A stretch of DNA of 64,000 nucleotides from contig NW_019154050.1 of the NCBI RefSeq assembly GCF_001653235.2, forward strand, positions 62,001 to 126,000. Direction: 5' to 3'. The notes below the pieces were generated by a model. It saw nothing but the letters and a program-made list of their open reading frames with translations. It had not been told where the DNA came from and did not search any database. Both the position numbers and the translations under genes were made by a program. The stretch is from Pochonia chlamydosporia 170 (taxonomy: Eukaryota; Ascomycota; Sordariomycetes; Hypocreales; Clavicipitaceae). Positions 28,957 through 39,732 of the stretch are shown one piece after another (the first letter of the stretch is position 1; each line of letters begins with the position of its first letter).

Positions 28957-30472
28957 TTAGACAACAGAGTCTCGCCAGACGCTCAATAAGTAGGCAAATA
29001 TAGACTGGTCAGTTAGGCTTGCCGCATCAACCGGCGTCTGTCCCATGTAGTCTTTCATGGCGTAGTCCGCTCCAGCCAGAACCAGGCTTTGTACCTTTTC
29101 CCGCCGCTCATACTGTGTTTCTACGGCATGGTGAAGAGGTGCCTTGCCGTCATAATCACGAATATTTATGGGGTATCCTCCTTGAATGTACTTTTGCATC
29201 CAGAGTCTCCATGAGCCGCTTGGTGTGAACCTCCAAAGCATGTGTTCACTAAAATGCCTCGCTGCAGCGGCGTAAGTGTCATCTTGAGTTGGATTACCTG
29301 GTGCTAGGGACTCGAGAAACAACTTATATAGCCTCTGCCGTTCATCGGGTATATTTGGATTGAGGTTTCGGATACGATCCATTCGCGGCTGGGCGGTGAA
29401 ATGACTGGCTGGCCGGGCGATTTCAAAGAACTGCTCATTTGTCTCTTGTTCTAACAATGGCAATGTCAATAGGCCTTCTCGCAAAGCCACTACAGCTTTA
29501 TTGTATGCTTATGACGTTCACGCACCAACTGCATCCATATAGGAAAGGATCTCTTTCGCCAATGCTGCCGCTGTCGCTGCCGCATACGGATGCCAGACAT
29601 CATTTTTGTGCGAGTCGGAATAGTCCGCTATGCCTCGAATGACAATACACTGGAAATCATTCATCAGACCCGCAGCTTCCATCTCGAAACATAGAGCGCC
29701 ACCGGAGTCTCTGCTGATTGTCTCGTTCCATGGCATCCTTCATTACGCGGTTTCCTGATGCTATCAAGCCGTAGAATATGACTGGCTCGTCCGCCTGTCG
29801 TTCCGGCCGGTTGACAACTCTGCTTTTATCACAATTGGCGCACGTTGTCTCCTGTCGATCGTGCAGGTAGTCCGGTTGGAACAAGATGTCCATGTCTGGC
29901 TGGGGGCGCCAATATTCTACCAGCCGAGGGAATTTCTGGAACATGTCCGAGAGAAATTCGCTGATTCTGTTCGAATTCGTTCTATGATTGGATTTAATAG
30001 TTGTTATCACGCCCCTCCACTCAGTTGGCGGTGGGCAGAGAAATCCCTTCCTCTCGAATCCGAGAGGAGTTTGCTTCCCCAAGTCGTACTCAACGACGCC
30101 GCCCAATGTTCCCCGCGGGGCGCTGACGACAACATCGCCAAGTCGAATGTCATTTTTCTCATTCGGCACACCACCTCCAATTCCCACTAGGAGACGTAGC
30201 TGAATCTTCGGGAATGTCCGGGACAAGTGCGTGGCAACTGTGGTTGCAGAGCCGGTTCCTTGAGAACCTTATTGCAGAGATGCGATCACAACGTTATGCC
30301 CACTCAGTCGACCAAGAATATAAGAGTTCGTGTCATGCTTGTCGCGGTTTGGAAGTCTATCGTGCTCTTCATCTAACATGTACCGTGCAGCACTCAATTC
30401 AACCTCAAGGGGACATATAAGAGCGACGTTATATGCATCGTGGTTGAGTCGTGTCTTGATTTGGCCAGACAT
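28957..30472 (-). pseudogene. nucleoside-phosphorylase/ankyrin protein, NLR-type relic
   Basis: From ATG 30472: NVALICPLEVELSAARYMLDEE, YILGRLSGHNVVIASLQ, then TAA at 30269-30271; the same frame continues GTGSATTVATHLSRTFPKI, LLVGIGGGVPNEKNDIRLGD and [20 protein letters not shown] frame change near 29725 leads to [29 protein letters not shown] and [13 protein letters not shown]. After a stop or short intron at 29518, a further part (29490-28957) ends with two ankyrin-like repeats (NIRDYDGKAPLHHAVE; LVLAGADYAMKD). The PNP_UDP domain is the usual N-terminal domain of many fungal NLR-like proteins, and ankyrins the usual repeats; no NACHT domain lies between them. One nonsense and one frameshift make it a pseudogene in this assembly. 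Confidence 0.8.
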
Positions 30473-30867
30473 TTTTGGGTTCTGGCGCGTGGTCGACCAA
30501 CTCCAATCGAGCAGCTCACAATACCGATGTATTCATGGATTGAATCCTCAGTGATCAGGTAGGCGGGTTCAGGTTTTTAAGGGAATGAAGTCGCTGACTA
30601 CCAACCAAAACTCAGCCACAAACTGACACTGCCTAGGTGCGTCAAAGTGGGCCTCAACGGCCAAGCCACCAGAATCAGCAACAAGCCAAGACGACAGAAT
30701 TATGAACCTGTGTCAGATAACTTTGAGATCATATGAGATCGAGTCTGACGGCGCCAAAAGTGCCAATTGCATTGAATGAGAGTTATCTTCGGAGCAATCA
30801 TAACTGTACAAAAGAACTATCCACCGTATCAGGAAATCCGGCCATCCTTGTTGTCGTAGTCGCAGTA
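30473..30867. other. upstream region of the phosphorylase relic; no gene
   Basis: Non-coding; nothing with a domain. Confidence 0.35.
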
Positions 30868-31045
30868 CTAGCCTGTTAGGTAGAATGGCATCAAAAGCTC
30901 CTTGACATCCATTTTGACGAGGGTGGCGACCTTACCCTTACCTAGGGCACGTTCGACATCATACACAAGTGCGGTGACTATGTCTGTGGCGCTTCTTTTG
31001 GGGAGTGCTCCGGCCTGATTAGGATGGAGGACCTTGCGTTTGACA
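30868..31045 (-). pseudogene. LINE reverse transcriptase scrap with 1-nt deletion
   Basis: Reads LHPNQAGALPKRSATDIVTA, LVYDVERALGKGKVATLV and MDVK, the segment before RT motif A. A missing G shifts GAFDAILPN into ELLMPFYLTG. It is closely similar to the matching part of the full LINE (HPQQAGALPKRSAVDLV). An abrupt unrelated Ser-rich reading lies upstream (about 31050-31200). Confidence 0.75.
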
Positions 31046-31630
31046 GCGCTCCAGAATGAAATATAGAGTGTTAGAAGACAAAAAGACGTTGCGAATGCAA
31101 AAAGTTCTTGCTGTTGAGAGGAGGAGGCGAGTGGAGGCGAAAACGGAGAGAATGCGGCGGATAACGGAGACCAAGTATTAGAAATGGAAGACATATTAGT
31201 AGACATAATAAGAACTATAAATCCATAATCAGGAAATGGTACAGGAAATGATGCGCAAATGACGGGTGGCTTCTGACACCTCCGAGAAGTGTAGGACCGT
31301 TCAAGACGAAACAATCGTCGCCTCTCCGCTTATAGTATAGGCGCCTGTAGCGTCGCAGGCACAAAACAAGCTAAATAATATCATAGAATAGAAACAAAGG
31401 ACGAGTCCAATATACATGTTCCTTCCGACATGACCTTATATGGTTGTTGAAGTTGAGCAAGGAATGATGGTCCCATTTTGGAAACCCAGGTGGCCACAGC
31501 GAAATTGCAAGCGATCATGAAGGATTCATAGCTGTTAATTAGAATTACAGCATTTTCTGGTGCATTTTCGTTAGATATCAACTTTTTGGATAATTTAGTA
31601 ATGAGATTGTGGGGTTGTTGTTAGTTTATA
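31046..31630. other. no recognised gene
   Basis: The minus strand has a short Ser-rich ORF start (MSTNMSSISNTW) and a 66-codon ORF at 31381-31581, neither recognised. TGTCAGAAGCC at about 31270 (minus) resembles an LTR start, but no partner was found. Confidence 0.3.
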
Positions 31631-33494
31631 ACGTAAGTGCATAGTGAGCTGGACAGCATAGTGAGCTGGACACCCTGCACCACCTTCTCGCAGAAATTTA
31701 ACAAAAAAACAACCACAACATAGGAAATCAATTAATCTTCACTTGTATCCTCTTCATTAGATGTTTCCACATCAATCCTACAGGTTCGTGCATTATGGCC
31801 CGGCTTGCCGCACACACAACATCGCCGACCCTTCCTCTCATCCCGCGGCTTGCGACCTCTTGTCTGGCGATCTTCTTGCTTTATCTGCTCATCTACGTCA
31901 TTCTGGTCCTGAAGAGCTTGTCCCTCGGCAATAGTCATGCTACCTCCTTTACGTAGACGCGTTTTTCTAGCTCTACGCCGCTTGCTTAGTATTGCATTGG
32001 CCTCTTGAAGTTGGTTGACCTCAGCCTTTAATAGGGCTATCTTGTGCATAAGTCCGCATGTTCCCTTCGCAAATTGATCCATAGCAACTAAAATTGATGT
32101 TGGAGAACTTCCTTGGTGGCGGCTTATTCGTCTTTTAATATAATCAGTCTGCGAAGTCGCCTCCGTTGGGTTATTTGGGGTCTTTGGAACCCACGGTTGT
32201 GGTAGCTCAATAGCCTCTTCAACAGGCGATGGCGTCCGTAGCCTTATATCTAGCCGCGACAAGACACTTTTTGGGTCAAATGGAATAAGCCCTGTACCCC
32301 GAAAAGCTCCCTGGATATTCTTTTCCGTCATTGCAGCTTTAAATGCAGCGCAAAATGCGGGTAGGAAGTCCGCCTTCGTAATGTGCGTAATCCGCCCTCT
32401 CATTAACCCTTCAATTTCTTTACCATAAGCCTTCTTCACAATGGCCCAAAACAGCCAACATCTAATGGCTGAAGTATATGGGATGAATGAGACGGCATAC
32501 AGAGCGTGATAATCTTATGGTCCTTGCAGAATAGCTCGAATTCCGTGGAGTGGTGGCTTTCATGCCCATCCATGATTAGAAGACGATATGCACCTTGACT
32601 TCGCGGCTTAGTGTGCTTTTCGAAGTGCTTAATCCATTCTACGGCTTTCTCATTTGTAGTCCAGCCATTCTGAGTTATAGAGATAACCCAATCCTTCGGT
32701 AGCGCGCTATCTTCATACCAGTTCGCAAGATGATATTGCCCCGCAACGATGATAAATGGCGGGATAGCCTCACCTCGAGAATTAATAGATTGGATTACCG
32801 AAACCCATTCTCTATCACCTGGTTGAGCCAAGGTTGGGTTGGCATGTCTATCTGAGCTTGTAACAACCATGGTGGTTGAGATCATGCCCATCATAAAGCC
32901 AGTCTCGTCAAAATTGTGGAAATCCTCCTCTAGGATGCCGTATTTCGCGACTGTGTCGCGCACGAGCTCAAACCAGGGCCGAATTAGTATTGGATCTTCG
33001 CACAAGGCTCTCTTATAGTCATATCTACGCGTAAAACGCGTAGTAAGCTCTTTGTGGCGCTTGACAAAGTTTGAAGCCCATCGTGGTCCCACGGGAGGCG
33101 CGTCGCGATCCGCGAGCAGTCGATTCGCCATATCTTGCACACCACTAAGCCGGGGAGGAAATGATCGCGAATCTAGGTCAAGAATATATTCAACAATTGT
33201 TGATTCCTCTAGATTTGTAAGTTTCCGACAAGGCGGCATAGTATCGCGTCGTGCGGCGATTCCCTTAACTCGAGCGCTGAGTGTACTATGAGGTACCATA
33301 TAGATTTTGGCAGCCGCTCGAATGCTTAGTCTTGGGGTATTTTGGATAGCCTGGCAGGCTAAAATCATTTGTCTTTCTTTATCGACATTTTCCATGATTA
33401 TTGGGAGAGAAATGTAAAGTTGAAGATGAAGAGTCCTATTTTGGCAGTGGAGTGTCCAGCTCACTATGCTGTCCAGCCCACTATGCACTTACGT
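31631..33494 (-). mobile_element. pogo/Fot1-type DNA transposon 1
   Basis: 1864 bp. The ends are inverted over about 44 bp with one mismatch, beginning ACGTAAGTGCATAGTG; within each end the unit GCATAGTGAGCTGGAC is nearly duplicated. TA flanks both sides (31629-31630, 33495-33496). It is inserted into a hAT transposase gene whose reading stops at 33497. Confidence 0.93.
31732..33392 (-). pseudogene. pogo/Fot1 transposase, one frameshift
   Basis: Starting near MENVDKERQMILACQAIQ (33392): an N-terminal HTH pair (psq-like, then CENP-B-like with WASNFVKRHKEL), then the DDE_1 core with FDETGF, LLIMDGHESHHS and ILQPLDVGCFGPL, giving three catalytic Asp. A 1-2-nt indel at about 32437 puts a stop after FGPL; the rest continues as KKAYGKEIEGLMRGRI in another frame (32439-31732). 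It ends with a coiled coil and a CCHC knuckle (CCVCGKPGHNARTC). The enzyme would cut and paste the element at TA sites; this copy is broken. Confidence 0.88.
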
Positions 33495-33496
33495 TA

Positions 33497-35053
33497 TGGT
33501 TATAGTTGAGGAAGAAAAGATCGATGGCGTGGCGAAGTTTGAGGGCTCTTTCAATCATCGCATACGCAGAGTTCCAGCGGATACCACCATCAACTAGCAC
33601 TCTAGTATAGAGGGTTTCGATGCTGCCTTCTTCGTACGCTGTCAACACATACTGTTTCAACAGCTCTCGTCGCTGATCACTCCTGTTAATCCACACACAG
33701 AAGTTGTGGAGCTTGCCAACAAAGCTCTGCTTTCTCCATATCTCAAAACGCCCCTCATCAGATGCGCCACGCAGCTGCCGTTCCAGCTTGCTCACACCTT
33801 GCCCAAAGAGGAGGGCCTTGACGATGATATTCAACATGTGACCAACGCATCGAAGGCGACTCTGCGGCTTGATTGCCGGGTATTTCTTTGCCAGCTCCTG
33901 AATGCATGTGTCATTACTGCTAGCGTTATCCATCATATAGAAACCTAGGACAGTAGAGATGCCGTAAAAGTCGATGACTGCCGACAGTGCCCTCGCAATG
34001 TTCTCGCCGGAGTGAGGCCCTTTCAGAGGTGGAAGGTCCAGAAGTGCTGTTTGCAGTTTATAATTTACATCCAAGAAGTGCGCAACAATTGCTAAATAGT
34101 TTGTTCCTTCTTCGGATGTCCGGGCGTCCGTGGATATGTGGATTTTGCTTAAGGCAGCTTGTAGCTTTTCCTTTAGCCAAACACGCCTCCCCGTATCGCC
34201 CACCCATTTCTCCCCGATCCAGCTACCGAGTGTGGATGGGCTCTTCGGTAGAATCTTGCCAATGTCTTCCATATAGTTTGCAAAGATCTCATGAGTGCGT
34301 TGATGTGTTGCCTGATGGAATGTGAGGTCGAGGTCGATCACCCAGTCGGTGAAGTGGTCCTTGAATTGCAAGTCGTTGAATACCGATCGTCTTCCTCCAT
34401 GATGTGAGTTTAGTAGCACCCTTCGCCAAGTTGAAGGGATTTGACACTGCTGTCGGATACCCGAACTCTTCCGACTTATGCTGATTCTTCAGATGGTATA
34501 TGATGCTAGTAGTGCTTTCACTGGAAAACAGCGCAGTGTGGTGGTGGCCGCGCACATGGCAATATTTGCACAGCCAGTATTTATTATCCCCATCAGTTGT
34601 CAGCTGAGCACCATGTTTGTAGATTGCTGATGGCTGGACCTTAGAATTGAGGGTGCGTTTATGAGGCTGGCGGTATCGAATTGATGGCAATGGCTTCCCG
34701 TCATAGCGAATGCTGCCCCAGTTAATAGGGAAAGCACATTGAGAGCTCTTTGGTAGCCGTCTTTCGTCGCAAATGGATGGTGTAGCTGCTTCGTCATCAG
34801 GGGTCTTGGTCGGGGTTGACACAGAGCTGGTCGTGCTGGACGTAGGAGCGAGTGATTCGGAGGGAGTTGTAGGTGGAGTGGACCTTTCGACCATTCCATA
34901 CGGCCGAAAGAATGGAGGTGTTGACATGCCTTCAGGCCTGGCGCAATTCTTCGTATGCAAGGTAAAAATGCTGAGGAATTGGGCAAGAAATTTGAGAGCA
35001 CCCAAGTGGCCCTGGGGACCTCGCAGCCAATCAGAGCGTGTAGACACTTCCAA
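33497..35053 (-). pseudogene. hAT transposase, 5' two thirds, interrupted by Fot1
   Basis: Likely start ATG near 34927 (MSTPPFFRPYGM). A BED-type zinc finger (WLCKYCHVRG ... HLKNQHK, C2H2) is followed by a frame change near 34390. The RNase H-like core then has HISTDARTSEEGTNYLAIVA, FYMMDNASSNDTC, RCVGHMLNIIVKALLFG, KLHNFCVWI and RWNSAYAMIERAL. The reading ends at the TA target of the Fot1 insertion; the C-terminal dimerisation part was not found beyond it. Both the frameshift and the insertion kill it. Confidence 0.85.
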
Positions 35054-35127
35054 TTCATGCGCTATGCTCTATTTGGCAATTTTGTCCAGTAAGTCAAGTG
35101 GAGCCGAGTAAGGGAAGCATGCTGGTT

Positions 35128-35222
35128 TGCTTGGTTGACGGGAAGTCCCTGCTTTACTTGGTTGACAAGTATCGAGCAATCACAACCAACCAAGTCAAGT
35201 TACTTGGTTGTTGGACACACTG
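35128..35222. repeat. hAT outer end with CTTGGTTG subterminal repeats
   Basis: CTTGGTTG or its complement occurs at least four times in both orientations. On the minus strand the outer edge reads CAGTGTGTCCAACAACCAAG, a hAT-like terminus for the element encoded at 33497-35053. Confidence 0.55.
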
Positions 35223-36560
35223 GGCTTGCATGCACACCAGAGCCGCCAACCGCCTGTATGCCAAACGATTTGCCTTCGCATCAATTCTTACTCTTGTCTC
35301 TGATATTGTTGCTGATGCGCTTCCTGTCCTCTCTCCGACCGGATTCTCAATACAGGGCGCAGACTGCACCTGGCAGCTGAAGCACTTATTCCATTCATTA
35401 TCAAGTCCTTGATTTAGTAAGAACTTAATCAGATTGCAACTTAGCAGGCCAATTTGGGGCGCATGGTTACTTCAATGTTGGAACACACACTGTGACAGCT
35501 CTTGCTGATTTATGAAAGAAGAAGCTCTTCAGCGCCTTCCTTCGTGTGCACTGCTGCTTATGACAGCTCGTGGCCTGCACAGGTTAGCGTAAGAGCCCAA
35601 GCTGCTTGTGATCTGTTGCATAGTTTCATGACAGACTCACGCGAAACGTCTTACTACGAAGATGTCGTGAGACGATCCATGCTGACGAGGAACCTCGTAG
35701 GCATACGCTCGAACGCGCCAGATCTTAGACGGCAGTGGCTCACAGAGTAGTTGTGGCGTAAGCACTCATGTTTATGGCCAGCGCTGGCGTGTGCAGGCGA
35801 GCATAAGGGCCAAGAGGGATTAATCCCAAGCCCTGAGGACCAGACGGGTTTGTAGACTTGGCTTCGACGAGAGGGTTTCGAGGCTTTGCTGAACAATACC
35901 CAGCGACTATGGCCCGAGGACGGCGAGTTATCAGGGGCCTGCCATCCCCACGGAGGGCCTGGGGTAGCAAACCGCAGAAGGTCTACCATGCACTACAGTA
36001 CACCCTACCTGGCTTTCTGGAAACTAACGGATGCAGCAGATGCGAAATCATTTTCATTTAATGCTAAGACGAGAATACCTCCTTGGTCTCCGTCCTGAGA
36101 GCCTGCCGCTTGCTCATCACCGCTTCCAGGGTTTTAGTTTCTCTTGGGAGCTCGAGAAGATCATTCTCTTGTCGAGCTAATTGGCATAGTATTAGGTTGG
36201 GATCTGATGTGAGGCTTGGGCATTTTCCAGCAAAGCCCCCAACCCGGACTGTCGTCGTTCTCGCCTTCACGCCTCTCGGTTTGCTAATTTATGCTCTTCT
36301 GGGTAATATCGCCGCGAATTCAGCCATTGCGCACTGGATACGCAGTCAGTCAGCCCGACATTCCACAAGCACGCGGCTAGTTACTGTTCAGCTAGTTTGT
36401 GAGCGACGGCGATTGTGCAAGGGCGATTCACGGCATTCATCCCCAAGACCAAGGTCATGATAGAGCGGTCGCATTTAGAGCGCAGATGGATCTCTCACAA
36501 TTGGATGAGAGTTTATTGCATTGCCAATTATCTAACCCTTGTTCCGCACTCAGCACAGAG
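35223..36560. other. no gene recognised
   Basis: Short ORFs only. The minus ORF 36064-36270 (helical, KTLEAVMSKRQALRTETKE) follows the Myb relic on the same strand and might be part of it. Confidence 0.3.
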
Positions 36561-38270
36561 TCACAAAACCTCCCGATTCTTCAGTTTTGTACAGTATCGT
36601 ACCTGGAGTGACTCCTTCGATCGCGTGGGGAACCGGCTGCTCTGTCGTGCATGTTGCTTCTTGATTTGAGTCCACGAGAGCTGCTGCTCCTCTTTCAACG
36701 ATACGATGAAATCGTCCTCTTCTGGCGTAAATTTCTGCCTTGTAGTGGAGATATGCCATTTGCCTCTAGCGCGACCTGAGGCTCCGCCCGTGTTCTGCCT
36801 TCTCGTCGCCATCTGACCAGACTTCCGGTGTTTGACACAAAGGTCCCAATCAAATTGTATCTGAAACGTCGCCGCACCATTCATTGTGACTCGCTTCAGC
36901 AGGACATTGTGCAATGGTCATTCTCCAAACTCAGCAACGTCCGTGCCACAGGCGTCCTGGCTTGCGGGCCCGGAACTGGTGAGCCGGGTGTGGTTCGGCT
37001 TGCTGTGAACGCCTGATGTTCGACCAAAATGGCGTTCTCAATAGACGAATTGCGAATGTTCATGTTCTCGTTGTAGGGGCCGCCTCCCGGCAATTCTGTG
37101 GTCCTTTGGAGCTTTGACTCCGGCCGACAATCTGGGTGACCCCGTTCATCACGGTCTCTCAAAAGTGTTTCATCGTATACCGCGGAAGGGTCCTGGCTGT
37201 AGGTGGACGTAGAATAGTGGCTGTCATCCATGTCGTTGAAATCTTCGTTGCGACCGTATGCCAACTCTTCGCTAGCTCTCGTACGCTTCTTGGGTGGCGT
37301 TTCGTTGCCGACATCGTTATCTCCGAGATATTCCAGCGTGGTGCTTTGCCTTGACAGGGCCCAGCCTACGCACCTCCACAGAGGTACGTGAAAGTACGGG
37401 TGGGTAGTCAACCGGGACATCGTCAGCCGAATGGCTGTTGAGAGCAGGATCAACGGGACACGATACAACGCTGCAGCGGTCCGATAACAAATCTTCGCTC
37501 GGTGTCGTACGACGCGAAAATCGAGATGCAGCAGACGATACAAACGAACAACTCGTGGATCTAGTCTGACGAGCAGACGATGCGTGTGCGCTGTCCTAAC
37601 GCGTTATCTCCTTTGGCCGGTCGGCATTAGTTGGCGCTTCGTCAACGTCCCCAGCCCTGACCCATTCGCCACAAGCCGACAGGTTGGGGCCTTTCTGACA
37701 GAGAGACTCCATGCTTTCCCTGGACAAGGTGGTCGCGGAGGTTGACTGCTGCGACCTACACATATGGCTGTTCTGTGACCTGTCTTCACTGCCGTTCTTC
37801 TCCACGTCAGTTCCCTCATCGGAAGATATTGATATAATTTCGTCCATAGTCATGGGCACACGGCTGCTCGTTTGTGATGGCCAGTTTCGAGAGGGTTCTT
37901 CAATTCTATCCACTGGTGTAGAATTCTGCGGGCTGGTGCACGGCCATGTGGTGCCGGAATCTTTCACCCTGATTTGCGCATCCGGAGCCCAAAAGTACTG
38001 GTTACGAAGCGAAACATAATCTGTCATGATGATAGCCAAGGATGAGTGCATGCCACATTCAAAACCTAAAAGAATAAGGCATTTGTCGGGATGAGTATAT
38101 AAGGCCGTTTCGAGCTTTAAATACTTGCAAAGTGGCCTGAGGATTTCTGGCACCTCCCTCTGCGTATGGTAGCGTCCCGTTCGCGAGGCTCGCCATTTCC
38201 ATGGCATAGAGATTAACATCCAAGAGTCAGGTCTTGTCACCCCTTGCTTTCTGGCCTGCCAATCATGCAA
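36561..38270 (-). pseudogene. Myb/SANT-domain protein relic
   Basis: Three collinear stretches on minus. The first (38270-37330) is acidic/Ser-rich with MTMDEIISISSDEGTDVEKN, a single in-frame TAG at 37596-37598 and continuing sense to SVEVRRLGPVKAKHHAG. The second (about 37340-36900) contains a basic nuclear-signal-like PPKKRTRASEE. The third holds the SANT/Myb domain: RQKFTPEEDDFIVSLKEEQQ, LSWTQIKKQH and RSKESLQVRYCTKLKN. The parts lie in different frames; introns or indels near 37330 and 36910 would join them. The protein would be a nuclear DNA-binding factor. Its 5' end abuts a truncated hAT gene at 38270-38290. Confidence 0.55.
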
Positions 38271-38289
38271 CTGCCGAACTGCACCTGAT

Positions 38290-39234
38290 GAGACTCAATT
38301 CCGGACAACAATTGTCATTCGATCCGTGGTTATCACCAATGTAATAGCCGAGCTTATGTGCAATTCCATACCAATCAATTATCCTATTGACATGCTCGGT
38401 TTGGTGCTGGCCGCCGTGGCTGCCTCGCAGGCGCGGCAGGCCTAACAGTGCCTTGCGGCTCTTGCCTCCGGCATCAACAAAGTGCGCAACAAGGGCCAAA
38501 AAGGCCTTCTTCTTATGCTCGGTCGTCCAGACATCGCATGAGAGATGTATCTCGGAAAGTGCCCTTTGAAGATGCTGTTTGATCTCGTCTTTTCCTTGGA
38601 GGAAAGCATGTTCAATTTTTCTCGGTATTGCGGCTCGAGATTTGAGGTAGACATCTGCTGCCATGTAGTTGACGCTCATGATCAAAGAGTACAGTTCCGG
38701 GTACTCCACTGCCTTGTGCGGCAGGTTGTTATTGATAATAAGCTGAAGTAGTGACTCGTCGAATGCTGTCTGGTTAATGGCCTTGCTCAGCATGCCTCTG
38801 TCCCGTTCATTAGCTGCTGCTTGGCTCCTTTGTCCTTGGCGTTGAAAGATCTGCTCAAGCTTGGCCTGTCCTTTCCTTACAACCTGCCGCTGCTGCGCTT
38901 TAATCCTAACACCATGCCGTGGATTGAGATGATTTCGGGCAGAGGTCAGGGACGCGGACTCCCATGGGCATTTGCCGCAAACCCATATCTTGTTGCCAGC
39001 TCGGTTACGCCTAACTTGTTCATCCAGCTTCAACTTCTTTGCATGAGCCCAAGTCTCTGTCGCCGTTTGGGTACGTTTCTTAGATCCGCGGCCGGAAGGG
39101 GTACTGGCAAAAGTCGCTTCGGACTCGGGGCTGCCGGTGCAAGAAATGTCCGGAAGCTGACTGGAATCGGGCTCAGACATCTGGCATGTGGAGTCACCCA
39201 TGCTTACACTGGCATCGCTCATCTTCGCTGTCAT
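38290..39234 (-). pseudogene. hAT transposase N-terminal half, truncated
   Basis: From ATG 39234: a Ser-rich leader, KKRTQTATETWAHAKK, a BED finger (WVCGKCPWES ... HLNPRHG), a linker, then the start of the RNase H-like core: EIHLSCDVWTTEHKKKAFLA, LLGLPRLRGSHGGQH and LGYYIGDNHGSNDN. It stops abruptly near 38300, where the sequence becomes unrelated. Catalytic C-terminal parts and the dimerisation domain are missing. Confidence 0.85.
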
Positions 39235-39421
39235 AGGCTGGGGTTAAATGCTGCCTTGATAGAAGCGATTGATCACGACGAGACGGAGAAAAATTTTTAA
39301 TCAAGATTCCAATTGAGTTATTTTGTGACAATTTCATAGTGAGGCATTCATTAAACACGGCGTCACATGATTCCCCTTCAAGCGGTCACAGCAACGCAGC
39401 TCAGATGAAAAAGTACCCTAT

Positions 39422-39517
39422 ACAATATCTTTAATATCCTCAATATCCTCAATATACTTCAATATGGAACACTCCTGTATTGAGGTGTCAATATTGAGAA
39501 AATCAATATTCTCAATA
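39422..39517. repeat. CAATATTGAG subterminal repeats and left half of a split palindrome
   Basis: CTCAATAT / ATATTGAG words recur in both orientations upstream of the hAT gene at 38290-39234. At 39503-39517 TCAATATTCTCAATA ends at the Copia LTR; its continuation CGTATTGAGAATATTGA lies at 47412-47428 beyond the Copia. Confidence 0.7.
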
Positions 39518-39732
39518 TGTTGGAAGCGCAAGGCTTCTATTCGGGTGATAATTATCACGCGGTTTGGGGTACTCGTAACTGGTTGATTGATGCTTGTTGA
39601 ATTCATCTAGCTATAGATAACGTACGCCTGTGTTGGTGTTGAAGCCTGCTCACGTGAGGTCTGTTTCAGCCACTGTTTGAAGCCATTCGCAGGCTACTGG
39701 CTCCGCCGCCAAAGACGGCGGTGGAAGCAACA
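39518..39732. repeat. Copia LTR (partial copy)
   Basis: 215 bp, identical by eye to the LTRs at 41380 and 47192. The left flank CAATA (39513-39517) matches CAATA beyond the right end of the full element (47407-47411), so this LTR is the true left boundary of the insertion. Confidence 0.9.

Noticed and set aside
31240..31330. Gypsy LTR end (TGTCAGAAGCC) on minus
   Set aside because: No second LTR, primer-binding site or gag-pol nearby; the similarity to LTR starts is too short.
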